Source: Candidatus Villigracilis affinis (GTDB taxonomy: Bacteria > Chloroflexota > Anaerolineae > Anaerolineales > Villigracilaceae). From it: a DNA stretch of 64,000 bases. The DNA lies in the NCBI GenBank assembly GCA_016718275.1, contig JADKEA010000024.1, positions 1-64,000 of the forward strand. Direction: 5' to 3'. The notes under the pieces are model-generated. The model was not told the origin of the DNA, did not search any database, and was given only the letters and a program-made list of their open reading frames with translations. The translations under genes were made by a program, and so were the position numbers. This document shows, in pieces, positions 1-9,620 of the stretch; position 1 is the stretch's first letter, and each line of letters opens with the position of its first letter.

Positions 1-290
1 TGCATAACAGTCATTATACAGTCACCACCAGAATGGGGCAAGAAAATGGTAGAAACCCCAAAAACAACTGTTGTATCAACCCAAAAACCAAAAAATCCTT
101 AGCTTCTCGGCCGCAAAGATCTAAAAACCACCATGATCTATACGCCTTTCCTGAGCTTGTCGAAGGCATGTTTTACAACGCGGCGGCCTCGCCGTTAAAT
201 CTCCCTTCGACAGCTAACACCCCCAACAACCTGCCAACCTTCTAACCTGAAACCTGACACCTGAAACCTGGCACCTGACATCCCCCGCAC
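1..290. other. non-coding stretch with short repeats
   Basis: No credible gene is seen. It holds an imperfect palindrome at about 145-167 (CCTGAGCTTGTCGAAGG core), a type of short repeat dispersed between genes in many bacterial genomes, and the heptad repeat at 245-279. The long reading frame that enters from the right and ends at 214 is an out-of-frame extension of the frameshifted membrane-protein gene. Confidence 0.6.
245..279. repeat. 7-bp tandem repeat, five units
   Basis: Five consecutive heptamers of the form ACCTGAA / ACCTGAC / ACCTGAA / ACCTGGC / ACCTGAC. It sits 12 bp beyond the stop codon of the membrane-protein gene. A second heptad tract of different sequence lies at 24408-24428. 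Confidence 0.8.
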
Positions 291-3200
291 CTACGCTTTC
301 CAGTCGCTCAACCGCTCGCCCAGCTTCGTAATGCGCTCCCGCATCAGCACCGCCAAAATACCCAGCGTCAACAGGATCATCCCCGTACAACCGATCAGCA
401 CCACTGTGTTCAATCCCTTGAGCGCCGTATACAACACCGTGATCACGCCCAGCACCACGAACGCGATCGGAGTAAAGGTCAGGCTGCGCGAACGGATCAC
501 CAGCCCGTAGAACAAAACTGCGATGGATTGGAAGAACAGCACCACAAAATAGATCAACTGCTCCGTATTCGCCATCTGAATGTACGTCGTCCCCAACAAC
601 GTCAACTGCGAAAGCATCCCCATGATGAACGTCCCCGTCTTGCTCCCCGCGCGCGTCAACAGATAATGCTGCAACAGCCCCAGCGCCGCCGCGCCCATCG
701 AAAAGAACTGCGGCTGGTCCACCTTCAACTCGATCAAAATGATGAAATACGACAGCAGATAAAGCCCATTCGCCGGAAATCCAAGCCACATTTCTCCGCG
801 CGAAAGCCTCCACCGCCCAAAGTGTGGCGGCAATCGCGACAGGGATCGCCGCATCCAACCCGCCGACAATGGGTGCGGCCATCGAAATGATCACGCCCCA
901 CCCGAGGCCGCTGAAAAGCAAAGCCGTATCCCAATCTTTCGCGCGCTCGCGCAGCGAAAGCCGCAGGAAAAATCCCGCCGCGTAATAGACCATCGCCACA
1001 AAAATAACAGGATGGATCCACTTCTCGACCCCGATCGCGCGGAAACCGAAAACGACAAAGAGTGGCAGGGTCAAGGTAAAAGCGTAGAGCAAATTGGGTT
1101 GGCGATAGACCAGATTGATCGTTAAGACCAGAAGCGTATAAATCCCGAAATCGAGCGTCCCAGTCTTGGCATCCGCAAAGGAAAGCAGTGCCCCGTAATT
1201 GACGATCGTCAGCAAAGCCCCCACACCGCGCACGATCCATTTCAGCGGACGCAGGTGCGCAAAGGTCAGGTGCGCGATCAGGTCGCTGCCCAGCCACACC
1301 AGGCTGTAAGCCAGCAGGTGATGGAAGGAGCGCGTGATATCGAAATCGCGCAGGATCAACAGCGCGCCAATATTGAACAGGATCGGAAGGCCGATCTCGA
1401 ACCAGCCGTTGCGGGTCAGGTACATTTCAGAAGCAAACAGCACACCCACGATCAGCGCATACCAGCCGCCTGTTTCCTTGAGCGTGAACAACGCCACGAG
1501 CGAAACCAGCGTACCCAGGATCAACGCGCAGTTTCGCAGCATGCGCGACCAACTTTCCTTTGAAAGCGCCGCCGTGCCTGCCAGGTAAAACAGCGCCGCC
1601 AGCACCGTCAGCGCGGGCATCCACAGATCCAGCTCGAAATGATCCAGCGCAAACAGCACCGTCAACGCCAGATACGCCGCAGGAATGTATCCGTAGAACG
1701 CCTCGCGTTGCGCCAGGGTGTACAGCGCAAAGAAAGCACTCAGCACTGCAAAACCAATATACGCATGCTGCTGGCTATCCACGGCAAGGAACATTCCGCT
1801 TGCATACAACGTGAAAAGCACGCCATAAATGCGCGGCGCCAATCGCCAGTGTGTATTCTTGTTGAAATCGTTTTTCGAGAACAGGTCGGGCAGCAGAAAG
1901 AGTACGCTTAAGCCGAGCAATAGATAGCCGAAATAGATTTCCGTTTTATCGAAAAGCGGCAGGTTGAAAAAGGCAAAATAAGCCATGATGAAATTGAGCA
2001 GCGCCAGCGCCCACAACCATCCCCGCGCGCGGATCAAATGCAGCGCCGCATACACACACGCGACTCCCAGCGCAATGGCAAACCCCAGCGGCACGCCGTT
2101 ATCGAAGGCATTGATCAACGCCAGCGTGAATGTGGGAATGCTCGCCAGCAGCATCGGCAGACTGAACTTGCGCGTCTTGTCGAACCTGTGAACTGCCTCG
2201 CTGACGACTGAAAGGATCAGCCCCCAAACCATGTGCAGCAAAGCCAGCCCCGCAATTTCCATATCGAACGCCGAGCCAATGAACCACGGGATCGGGATCA
2301 AAGCCAGCGCCGCGAACCACGAGAAGAAAATAAAGGGGACGAGAATATCCGCAAGCACGAAGAAAATGAACGCGCTTCCCCACGTGAACACCGATGCAAG
2401 ATTCCAAAGTTGTGAGCTGTCCCTGTCGTAAAGCTGCACGCCAAAGACAATGATCGTCCCGCCGAGGATGAGCGCCTGCACGGCCAGTGTCGTCAGGAAT
2501 AATGGCAGCGCGAACTTATCACCCTTCCACTTCTTGAGGATCCACACGCCCAGCAATCCTCCCAGCGCGGCAAGGCTGGTGACCGCGCCAAAGACCTCTG
2601 GCTCCGCGTCAAAGACATTCCCAATGCGGTAAAAGGCAACCGCAAAGGCAATGAAGCTCATCATGCTGAATACCCGCGATTCATACAGCCAGACACTGCC
2701 GCCCCAGATCAACGCCATCGAGATCGAGATCAGCACCCAATAGATCGAGCTGAAGACAGGCGAGAATTGCACCGTGTCCTCAAGCACACTCGCGGTGATG
2801 GGCAGCAGGAACGAGAACACGATGAAAAGCGCGAAACTCGGCTGCGGCAGCCGCTTGCGAATCACAATGGAAAGTCCGCCAAAGATGAACGAGGCGATGA
2901 AAAGCACGGGCAGACGCGCCGCAGGTGAAAGCGCCGCAAGGATCGCCGCCGAAGCCACCACGAAGAACGCACCGAGATACAAAGCGATCTTGATGCTTGT
3001 CTCGCTCAGCAAGGTCTGGGTCAATGTGGCACGTGGCTCTTCAGGTTTCGCTTCCGCTTTGGGCGGAGGCGGCGCGGCAGGCTCAGGCGCAGAGGTTGTC
3101 TGTGGTTTGGCGCTTTCGGTCTCGCGCGTCGCAGTTCGGGCCGCAGGAGTCGCGGTCCTGTCAAAGTCATATCGCTTGCGCAGCACCGCCGCCTTGACCT

Positions 3201-4113
3201 TGTCCAACAGGCCGAGTCTTTCCCATTCGCTGATCTCGCTCAAAATAATAAAACGACTGCCCGCTTCCAATCTATTAATGCGGCTGCGGACATGTTTCTG
3301 GGTGGCGGTGTCGAGCGCGATCAAAGCGTCCTTGCGGATGTCTGCGTTCTCATCGTGGATCGCCAGCTTCTCAAGCTCATTGCGAATGGCTTCACTGCTG
3401 TAGTTGATCAGGTGCAGCTGCGAAATGGCGTTCAAGCGGCTGACATCGTCCGCACTTCGCAGGCCATCGAGAATATTCTTGAGTACATCTTCAGGGTTTT
3501 TAGATTCAGAGTCGGTCATGGGGTTTTCCGTATTCAAGGGTTCGTCGGTAAGGGGAATTGCCTCTTCCGCATTTTTTGTTTCGGGGGAGGTTGCAGTTGC
3601 TTGCGTGTAGGATTGTTGGGGTGTTTCTGCAGGCCATGTTTCGGGGGGAGAGATCGGTTCTCCCAGCCAGGTCGCCAGTTTGCATTCGTCACCATCCACC
3701 TGTTTGTTCCCCCAGGGGGTGGCCGTCATCCACACGACCAGCAGCGCAGGGACGCTGATACAGAAAGTATAGCCACCCGATTCAAATAGAAAATCAGCGA
3801 TCAGGAAAAGGATCGGAATTAACGTGCGAATTCCCGCAATCAGCGCGGCTTGCAGCCCATGCCAGCGCACGAATTCACTGTCTTTGTTATTGATATATTT
3901 CAGGAGATTGAGATGCCAAAGCGCGGAACCCAGCAATGCGATCAATGCGCTCAGGTAAAAATCCACCCTGTAGGAGCACGGAATCACATTGCAAATGCCA
4001 TCCCCCAGATCGGCCGCTGAGAGGAAGGCATACGTGGTGACCGTGGCCAGCGGTGAAACCCTCAGCCAGTCATACGCGCTTTTCGAAAGCCGCTTATCAG
4101 ATGGTCGTTGCAT
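291..4113 (-). CDS. giant multi-spanning membrane protein, SCO7613-like, frameshifted
   Basis: Two to three hydrophobic segments lie in the first 130 residues. A charged stretch and a helical repeat-like region (about 210-290) follow, then from about residue 370 more than 20 membrane segments. The layout and the phrase ETSIKIALYLGAFFVVAS resemble SCO7613 C-terminal-domain membrane proteins; the function is unknown. The frame breaks in the T-run at 791-793. With one surplus base removed, the reading passes from ARR into MWLGFPANGLYLLSYF and ends at 291, giving about 1273 residues. Without this, the old frame yields a non-membrane tail ending at 214. The downstream frame stays open and hydrophobic for more than 160 codons, so the break is either recent or a sequence error. 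The gene stands alone. Confidence 0.7.
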
Positions 4114-4221
4114 CTACGAATAAAACCCTGTTTTGGTCTATTTGTTACGATTTACCCGAAATGGCACGGGCAGGCTAAATTTGAAAATTCTGTGAGCTCT
4201 GCGATGAAAATTTCTTATCCA

Positions 4222-5529
4222 TCATTGACGTTCAAAGATTCGATAATCCCAGGCTTTCAATTCCATTTCCGTCGCATCTGTCAAATCCACCTGAATTCCG
4301 CTCATATAGTCTGTGTATTTGCCGTGGAAAAGATGTTCGTGAAAACGCACAACCTGCGGCTCAGCCGAGAAATTGAAGACCGCAAAGACCTTGTCCTTTT
4401 CGTTCTGGCGCACAAAACTGAACACCTTGCCCTCCGCCGTGCTCGGCACGTGGATCATTCTCGCGCCCCATTTGGCATTCCATAAAGCTGTATTTTTCTT
4501 TTTCAACGCGAACAATTTCTTATACAACGCGCCGATCGGATGTTCCTTCCACGCGATCGGGTCTTTTTCAAAGAAGGCCAGCCGTTTTTCCTCGCCCGCT
4601 TCCTGACCGTTGTAAAGCAGCGGCATGCCCTCGCTGGTGACCGAAAGCGCAATGACGGCCTCCAGGGCATCGCCGAAGGTTTCGTTCATTGTCCCGTCCC
4701 ATGCGTTTTTATCGTGATTGGTCACGAAGAGCATGCGCATGATGTCGAACGGGAACGCCTTTTCATTCCACGAATAATAAACATAAAGAAGCGATACATC
4801 TCCTTCACCTTTGGCGATTACCTTCAGTGTGTCGTACCAACTCCACGAGTAGGTCATATCGAAGGCCTCAGCGTGCAGGTCGCGCGCCTCCCATTCCGCC
4901 AGCATGAAAACGGGTTTGATCGCGTCTAATTCCTTGCGGACGACGTTCCAAAAATCGATGGGGACGAATCCCGCCACATCGCATCGGAATCCGTCGACAT
5001 TTGCTTCGCGCACCCAGAATTTCAGTGCCTCTGCCATATACTCCCGAACCTCCACCTTGGAGTAATCCAGGTCGATGATGTCTGTCCAATCCCACCAGGG
5101 GGTGGGGTGAAAATCGCCTTTCCAGCTTCGGGTATACCAGTCGGGGTGCTCGCTTACCAGCACACTGTCCCAGGCGGTGTGATTCGGAACCCAATCCAAA
5201 ATGACATACATTCCCATTTCATGGGCGGTTTTCACAAAATGCTTCAGGTCTTCCATCGTTCCAAATTCATGGTTGACGCTGTAATAATCCTTTACGGCAT
5301 ATGGGCTGCCCAACGTGCCCTTGCGATTCTTTTCCCCGATCTCATGGATGGGCATCAGCCATAAAATATCCACGCCCATTTCTTTCAGCCGCGGCAAATG
5401 ATTCTCTGCCGCTTTGAAAGTCCCTTCCTGTGTGAATTGACGCGTATTGATCTGATAGATCACCGCGTCCTTGCTCCACTCAGGGTGAGTGAGCTTGACA
5501 GGTTGAATGGGGGTGTAAGCACTGCTCAT
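4222..5529 (-). CDS. cytoplasmic GH13 alpha-amylase family enzyme
   Basis: This 435-residue glycoside hydrolase family 13 protein has no signal peptide, so it probably acts on imported maltodextrins. The four conserved GH13 regions are visible: DWVPNH (112-117), GFRCDVA with the nucleophile D184, MLAEWE with the general acid E212, and TNHDKN with D273. A small C-terminal beta domain begins near residue 350. There is no starch-binding module. The start is preceded by TAAGGAAA, which overlaps the end of the upstream gene; the two genes are 10 bp apart. It is the last gene of the amylase run after the malEFG-like genes. The precise specificity (alpha-amylase or maltogenic glucosidase) cannot be read from sequence. 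Confidence 0.9.
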   Translation of the reverse strand: MSSAYTPIQPVKLTHPEWSKDAVIYQINTRQFTQEGTFKAAENHLPRLKEMGVDILWLMPIHEIGEKNRKGTLGSPYAVKDYYSVNHEFGTMEDLKHFVKTAHEMGMYVILDWVPNHTAWDSVLVSEHPDWYTRSWKGDFHPTPWWDWTDIIDLDYSKVEVREYMAEALKFWVREANVDGFRCDVAGFVPIDFWNVVRKELDAIKPVFMLAEWEARDLHAEAFDMTYSWSWYDTLKVIAKGEGDVSLLYVYYSWNEKAFPFDIMRMLFVTNHDKNAWDGTMNETFGDALEAVIALSVTSEGMPLLYNGQEAGEEKRLAFFEKDPIAWKEHPIGALYKKLFALKKKNTALWNAKWGARMIHVPSTAEGKVFSFVRQNEKDKVFAVFNFSAEPQVVRFHEHLFHGKYTDYMSGIQVDLTDATEMELKAWDYRIFERQ

Positions 5530-5539
5530 AAATGTTTCC

Positions 5540-7009
5540 TTATTTCAACACAACCCCGCTGCGGGCGGGAATCGTAACCTGATTTTCAGAGATCACAGGC
5601 TTGCCAAACAGCACGTGCGGTTTTTTATCGAGCGGCAATTCCAATGTTTTATCCTCATTCGAGGTGTTGAAGGCGGTTATTAGCGTTTCATTTCGATAAC
5701 TTCGTGAATATGCCAGCAGTTCACCCTCCGCATGGATGCGTTTGTAATCGCCGCGCCGCAAGGCCGCATGCTCAGTTCGCAGAGTGGTGCAGGTTTTTGC
5801 GTAATCGAGCAGGTCGTGGTCCCAGCGCCCCTCATCCCACGGGAAGGATTTTCTGCATTCAGGGTCATGCTTTCCATTGACACCCACTTCATCTCCGTAA
5901 TAGATGCAGGGTGCGCCAGGGATGGTGAACATGAAAAGCCAGGCCAGCTTGAGCGCAGTTTTGTCCTCGTTCACGCAGGAAAGAAAACGGGGCATGTCGT
6001 GGCTATCGAGAAGATTAAGCTGGGCATAGGTAATATCTGAGGGATAGAGGTTGAGAATGCGGTCCAGTTCATTGGCGCAATCGTGTGCATTGATCGGCCG
6101 CACGCGGTCCTTCAATCCACCTGCATGTTGAATGACAGACATATCGAGGCTGTTGGCCGCAAAGAAGTTCATTGAAGTGGTAGTGACCAGATAATTCATC
6201 ACGGCATCGAATTGATCACCCTGCAGCCAGCGCTGTGCCTCATGCCAGATCTCGCCGACGATGTACGCATCGGGGTTGATCGCGCGTACACGCCTGCGGA
6301 ATTCGCGCCAGAATTCATCGTCATTGATCTCCCCGGGCACATCCAGCCGCCAGCCATCAATGCCGAATTTGATCCAATACTCGGCAACGTCAAACAAAAA
6401 TTCGCGCACTGCAGGGGTGTCAGTGTTGAACTTTGGAAGCGCGGGCAAATTCCACCATGCCCGATAGCCGATGGCGGTCAGGCTGTCTTCGTGATTCAGC
6501 GCCCTTTGCTCATGCGCAGTGGGGTAGGCCCCCCAATTCTTATGTCCCTTCAGGCGCTCTTCATCAAAATAGAACCAGTCACGATATGGCGAGGCGTCAC
6601 CAGTTTCCAGCACATGGTTGAACTGCCAGAATCCGCGTGAAGCGTGGTTGAACACGCCATCCAGAATCAGACGCATGCCGCGCTTGTGCATTTCCTTGAG
6701 CAGTTTTTTTAACGCCTCGTTGCCGCCAAGCAACGGGTCTACGTTGTAATAATCAAAGGTGTGATAACGGTGATTCGAAGCCGAAGCAAAGATCGGGTTA
6801 AGGTAGATCGCTGTGCATCCAAGTTCCTGAATGTAATCCAGTTTTTCGAGCACGCCGTACAAGTCGCCGCCTTTGAATCCATGCGTGGTTGGGGCTGAGT
6901 CCCACGGCTCAAACGGCAGTGTCGCCGCAGGGTTGCGGCTGCTTTTTGCAAAACGGTCTGGAAATATCTGGTAAAAAACTGCGTCCTTTACCCATTCTGG
7001 TGTCGACAT
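5540..7009 (-). CDS. cytoplasmic neopullulanase/cyclomaltodextrinase-like GH13
   Basis: A GH13 enzyme of 489 residues without a signal peptide. The motifs are DGVFNH (117-122), GWRLDVP with nucleophile D223, IVGEIWH with acid E253, and LLDSHDMPR with D338. The VPGE-type sequence after the nucleophile and the MNYLVT segment resemble cyclomaltodextrinase, neopullulanase and maltogenic amylase (GH13_20). Those enzymes usually carry a CBM34 domain of about 120 residues at the N-terminus and reach about 590 residues. Here the barrel starts at once (EWVKDAVFYQIFPDRF), so that module is absent. Likely role: hydrolysis of imported cyclic or linear maltodextrins. It lies between two other GH13 genes with gaps of 10 and 12 bp. 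Confidence 0.88.
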   Translation of the reverse strand: MSTPEWVKDAVFYQIFPDRFAKSSRNPAATLPFEPWDSAPTTHGFKGGDLYGVLEKLDYIQELGCTAIYLNPIFASASNHRYHTFDYYNVDPLLGGNEALKKLLKEMHKRGMRLILDGVFNHASRGFWQFNHVLETGDASPYRDWFYFDEERLKGHKNWGAYPTAHEQRALNHEDSLTAIGYRAWWNLPALPKFNTDTPAVREFLFDVAEYWIKFGIDGWRLDVPGEINDDEFWREFRRRVRAINPDAYIVGEIWHEAQRWLQGDQFDAVMNYLVTTTSMNFFAANSLDMSVIQHAGGLKDRVRPINAHDCANELDRILNLYPSDITYAQLNLLDSHDMPRFLSCVNEDKTALKLAWLFMFTIPGAPCIYYGDEVGVNGKHDPECRKSFPWDEGRWDHDLLDYAKTCTTLRTEHAALRRGDYKRIHAEGELLAYSRSYRNETLITAFNTSNEDKTLELPLDKKPHVLFGKPVISENQVTIPARSGVVLK

Positions 7010-7021
7010 TATTTATCCTCG

Positions 7022-8638
7022 TTACTTTGAAATGAGTTTCAAAACGTACATTGCATACGGATCAAGATTTTCGAACGGCTTGTATTCCTGGAAGACTTCG
7101 CCGCTTCCAACTGGACCTGCGGCCTGCCCAGCCCCGAACAAAGTCTCCACACTGTAGGCGGATTCTGCCAAGCCTGCCCCGTTGAGGTTGATATTATATT
7201 TGCTGATTGTTTCTTTTGAGAGGTTTGCCAATATCAGAAACATTCCATTTTCATTGATTCGCAAAGCCGAATACACCGAAGGATGGCTGGATTTCAACGA
7301 AATAAGATTACCTGTCTGCATGGCGGGGTTTGCGTTGCGCAATTGGATCAGCGCGCGGTAGTGTTCGAGCAGTGAGTCCGCGGCGCCTGTTTGGGCATCG
7401 ACATTTATAAAAACATAATCGCTGGCAGGCGCCCGCCACGGACGGGTCGTGCTAAAGCCCGCATTTTCTCCTGAGGTCCACTGCATGGGCAGGCGGATAT
7501 TTTCATCGGGCTTTTTTCCCTGCATGCCAATCTCTTCGCCGTAATAGATGAACGGTGTGCCGGGCGAGGTGAGCATCAAAAAGGCGGCCAGTTTGGCTTT
7601 GTTCACGTCTCCGCCCAATTGCGCCATGACGCGGTTCTGGTCGTGGTTGGTTAGAAAAGTGGCATATTGATGATCGGGGATGGACTTGTCGCTCACTTGC
7701 AAGGTTCTGGCGAGGTCGCCTGATTTTTCAGTATTAGCCGCTTCTAGAAAACTGGCCGCAAGCTGAAAGTTGAAAGCCAGGTCGAATTGATCGTTCTTGA
7801 TGTAATTGGCGATGGTATTTAATCCGTCGCCGAACAACTCACCGACGGTCATGGCTTCGGGGTTAACTGCTTTGTAGGTGGGATAGAATTCATTTTGATA
7901 CCAAAGATGAGTGGCTTCGGTATTTTCCTGCTTTACACCGTCTTCGATCAGGTGTTTGGCGGCATCCAGGCGAAAGCCATCCACGCCCACATCGGTCAGC
8001 CAGAAGGCGGCGATCTTTTTCATTTCTTCGGTGACGGCGGGGTTTGCGTAATTCAGGTCAGGCATGAAGGCTTCAAAGATGCCGTAATAGAATCCGCTGG
8101 TGGATGAATGCCAGACGCGCTCTTTCCACGGACCGGTATATTTTGGATCTGTGTTGCTCCAGATATACCAATCACGATAGGGAGATTGGGGGTCTTTTTT
8201 TGCATCCTTAAACCAGGGGTGTTTGTCGGATGTATGGTTGATGACAAGGTCAATGATGATGTGAATATCGCGTTTGCGGGCTTCTGCCACCAGATTTTTG
8301 AAATCATCCATCGTTCCATATTGCGGGTTGACATCGTAATAGTCTGTGACGTCATAGCCGTGATAGGAGGGGGAGGGGAAGATGGGCATCAGCCAGAGTG
8401 CGGTGATGCCAAGTTCCTGTAGATAGCCCAGCTTTTGGGTGATGCCGTTGAAATCCCCCGTGCCGTCGCCGTTGCTGTCGTTGAATGAGCGCACGAAAAT
8501 TTCGTAGAAGACAGCGTCGCTCCACCAAATTTCAGGGGAAGTAACTGTCGTTGGCACTGGAGCAGTTGTCGGCGCGGCGGGAGCGCAGGAAGAAATGAGC
8601 AGGAAAAACAGCAGGGAGAGAAAAATCCGTTTGGTCAT
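7022..8638 (-). CDS. lipoprotein alpha-amylase, GH13
   Basis: A surface-anchored GH13 enzyme of 538 residues. The start is taken as ATG at 8638; an in-frame TTG lies three codons earlier. The signal peptide ends in the lipobox LISSC with C18, followed by a Pro/Thr linker, so the mature enzyme should sit on the outer face of the membrane. A calcium-loop-like sequence (DSNGDGTGD) occurs at about 54-62. Catalytic motifs are DLVINH (130-135), GFRLDAA with D225, TVGELFG with E267 and TNHDQN with D333. It probably trims extracellular starch or glycogen to oligosaccharides taken up by the adjacent MalEFG-like importer. No clear Shine-Dalgarno is seen, and a terminator lies just upstream, so expression may rely on read-through. 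Confidence 0.9.
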   Translation of the reverse strand: MTKRIFLSLLFFLLISSCAPAAPTTAPVPTTVTSPEIWWSDAVFYEIFVRSFNDSNGDGTGDFNGITQKLGYLQELGITALWLMPIFPSPSYHGYDVTDYYDVNPQYGTMDDFKNLVAEARKRDIHIIIDLVINHTSDKHPWFKDAKKDPQSPYRDWYIWSNTDPKYTGPWKERVWHSSTSGFYYGIFEAFMPDLNYANPAVTEEMKKIAAFWLTDVGVDGFRLDAAKHLIEDGVKQENTEATHLWYQNEFYPTYKAVNPEAMTVGELFGDGLNTIANYIKNDQFDLAFNFQLAASFLEAANTEKSGDLARTLQVSDKSIPDHQYATFLTNHDQNRVMAQLGGDVNKAKLAAFLMLTSPGTPFIYYGEEIGMQGKKPDENIRLPMQWTSGENAGFSTTRPWRAPASDYVFINVDAQTGAADSLLEHYRALIQLRNANPAMQTGNLISLKSSHPSVYSALRINENGMFLILANLSKETISKYNINLNGAGLAESAYSVETLFGAGQAAGPVGSGEVFQEYKPFENLDPYAMYVLKLISK

Positions 8639-8650
8639 GACAGTCAATAG

Positions 8651-8693
8651 ACAAAAAATATTCCCTTCCTCTCAAGGAAAGAAAGGGAATATT
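8651..8693 (-). terminator. terminator between malG-like and amylase genes
   Basis: Arms AATATTCCCTT (8657-8667) and its exact complement (8683-8693) form an 11-bp stem. In the minus-strand transcript it is followed by a run of U (A-run 8653-8658 on the plus strand). It should limit read-through from the transporter genes into the amylases. Confidence 0.8.
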
Positions 8694-8707
8694 CAATGAT
8701 GAAAGTA

Positions 8708-9610
8708 TTATCCCTTTACGCTGCCAAGGGTGAGACCTGAGATGAGCCACTTGGAGGAGTAGAGGAAGAGCGCCATGATGGGAATGGCAATCAAAACCGA
8801 TGCGGCCGCGAATTGACCCCACGAAACCGTGAATTGCTGTGCGAAGGTGAAGATGCCCAGCGGCCAGGTGAACATTTCATTCTTTTGCAAAACCACGCGT
8901 GCCACCAGATATTCGCTCCAACCGCCCATGAAAGAGAACAAGAAGGCGATTGCCAGCGCGGGTGTGGAGAGGGGCAGGATGATCTTGGTGAATACGGTCA
9001 GGCGGCTTGCACCGTCGATCAGCGCGGCTTCTTCCAGGTCAACGGGAATCGTGTCGTAGTAGCCTTTGAGGGTCCAGATCGTGAGCGGCACGGAGGTCAC
9101 CGCATAGGCGATGATCAGACCCAGAGGCGTATTGATCATTTTCAATTTGGCGATCATGATAAACAGGGGAAGCAACAACATACCCGCAGGGATCATCTGC
9201 GTTGTCAGCAGGAATATAAGCCCTGCCGAACGCCCGGGAAAACGGAAGCGCGAAAACGCATACGCGCTGATCGCTGCCAGAATGACGCTGATCACTGAAG
9301 TCACCGCTACAACAGAGACCGAGTTCCAGATCCACAGAAAGAAATCGGACTGGCGATTCTTTTCTGCGTCGCCGAATAATACTTCCTTGTAGTTATCCAG
9401 CGTGGCATTTTCTGGGATGATTCTGAGGTCGGTGGTCAGGAGTGTGTCATTGGGGCGCAGCGAAATGGTGACCACGCGCAAGACGGGATAGACAGCGATG
9501 ACACAGGCAATGATAAGAGTCGCATGGATCAAAATGGTTTTGAAGGGGCTGTCGCCGCGTGACCGATAGAAAAACCAGCGAAAGAAGCGGGAAATTGGAT
9601 TCGTTGTCAT
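8708..9610 (-). CDS. maltodextrin ABC permease, MalG type
   Basis: CUT1 inner-membrane permease of 300 residues. The start is ATG at 9610 with AAGGAG five bases upstream; the longer open frame adds 27 residues without a ribosome site. About six membrane segments are visible. The cytoplasmic EAA loop that docks the ATPase reads EEAALIDGASRLTVFTKI. The C-terminus ends in SGLTLGSVKG, as is usual for MalG-like proteins. The gene begins 10 bp after the MalF-like stop codon, and the Shine-Dalgarno overlaps that stop. It should pair with the MalF-like protein, the upstream binding protein and a MalK-type ATPase to import maltose or maltodextrins. Confidence 0.92.
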   Translation of the reverse strand: MTTNPISRFFRWFFYRSRGDSPFKTILIHATLIIACVIAVYPVLRVVTISLRPNDTLLTTDLRIIPENATLDNYKEVLFGDAEKNRQSDFFLWIWNSVSVVAVTSVISVILAAISAYAFSRFRFPGRSAGLIFLLTTQMIPAGMLLLPLFIMIAKLKMINTPLGLIIAYAVTSVPLTIWTLKGYYDTIPVDLEEAALIDGASRLTVFTKIILPLSTPALAIAFLFSFMGGWSEYLVARVVLQKNEMFTWPLGIFTFAQQFTVSWGQFAAASVLIAIPIMALFLYSSKWLISGLTLGSVKG

Positions 9611-9620
9611 GTGATGCTCC

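Noticed and set aside
214..290. C-terminal extension of the giant membrane protein to 214
   Set aside because: After the frame break near 792 this frame loses all hydrophobic segments and reads through the heptad repeat; the other frame stays membrane-like and ends at 291.
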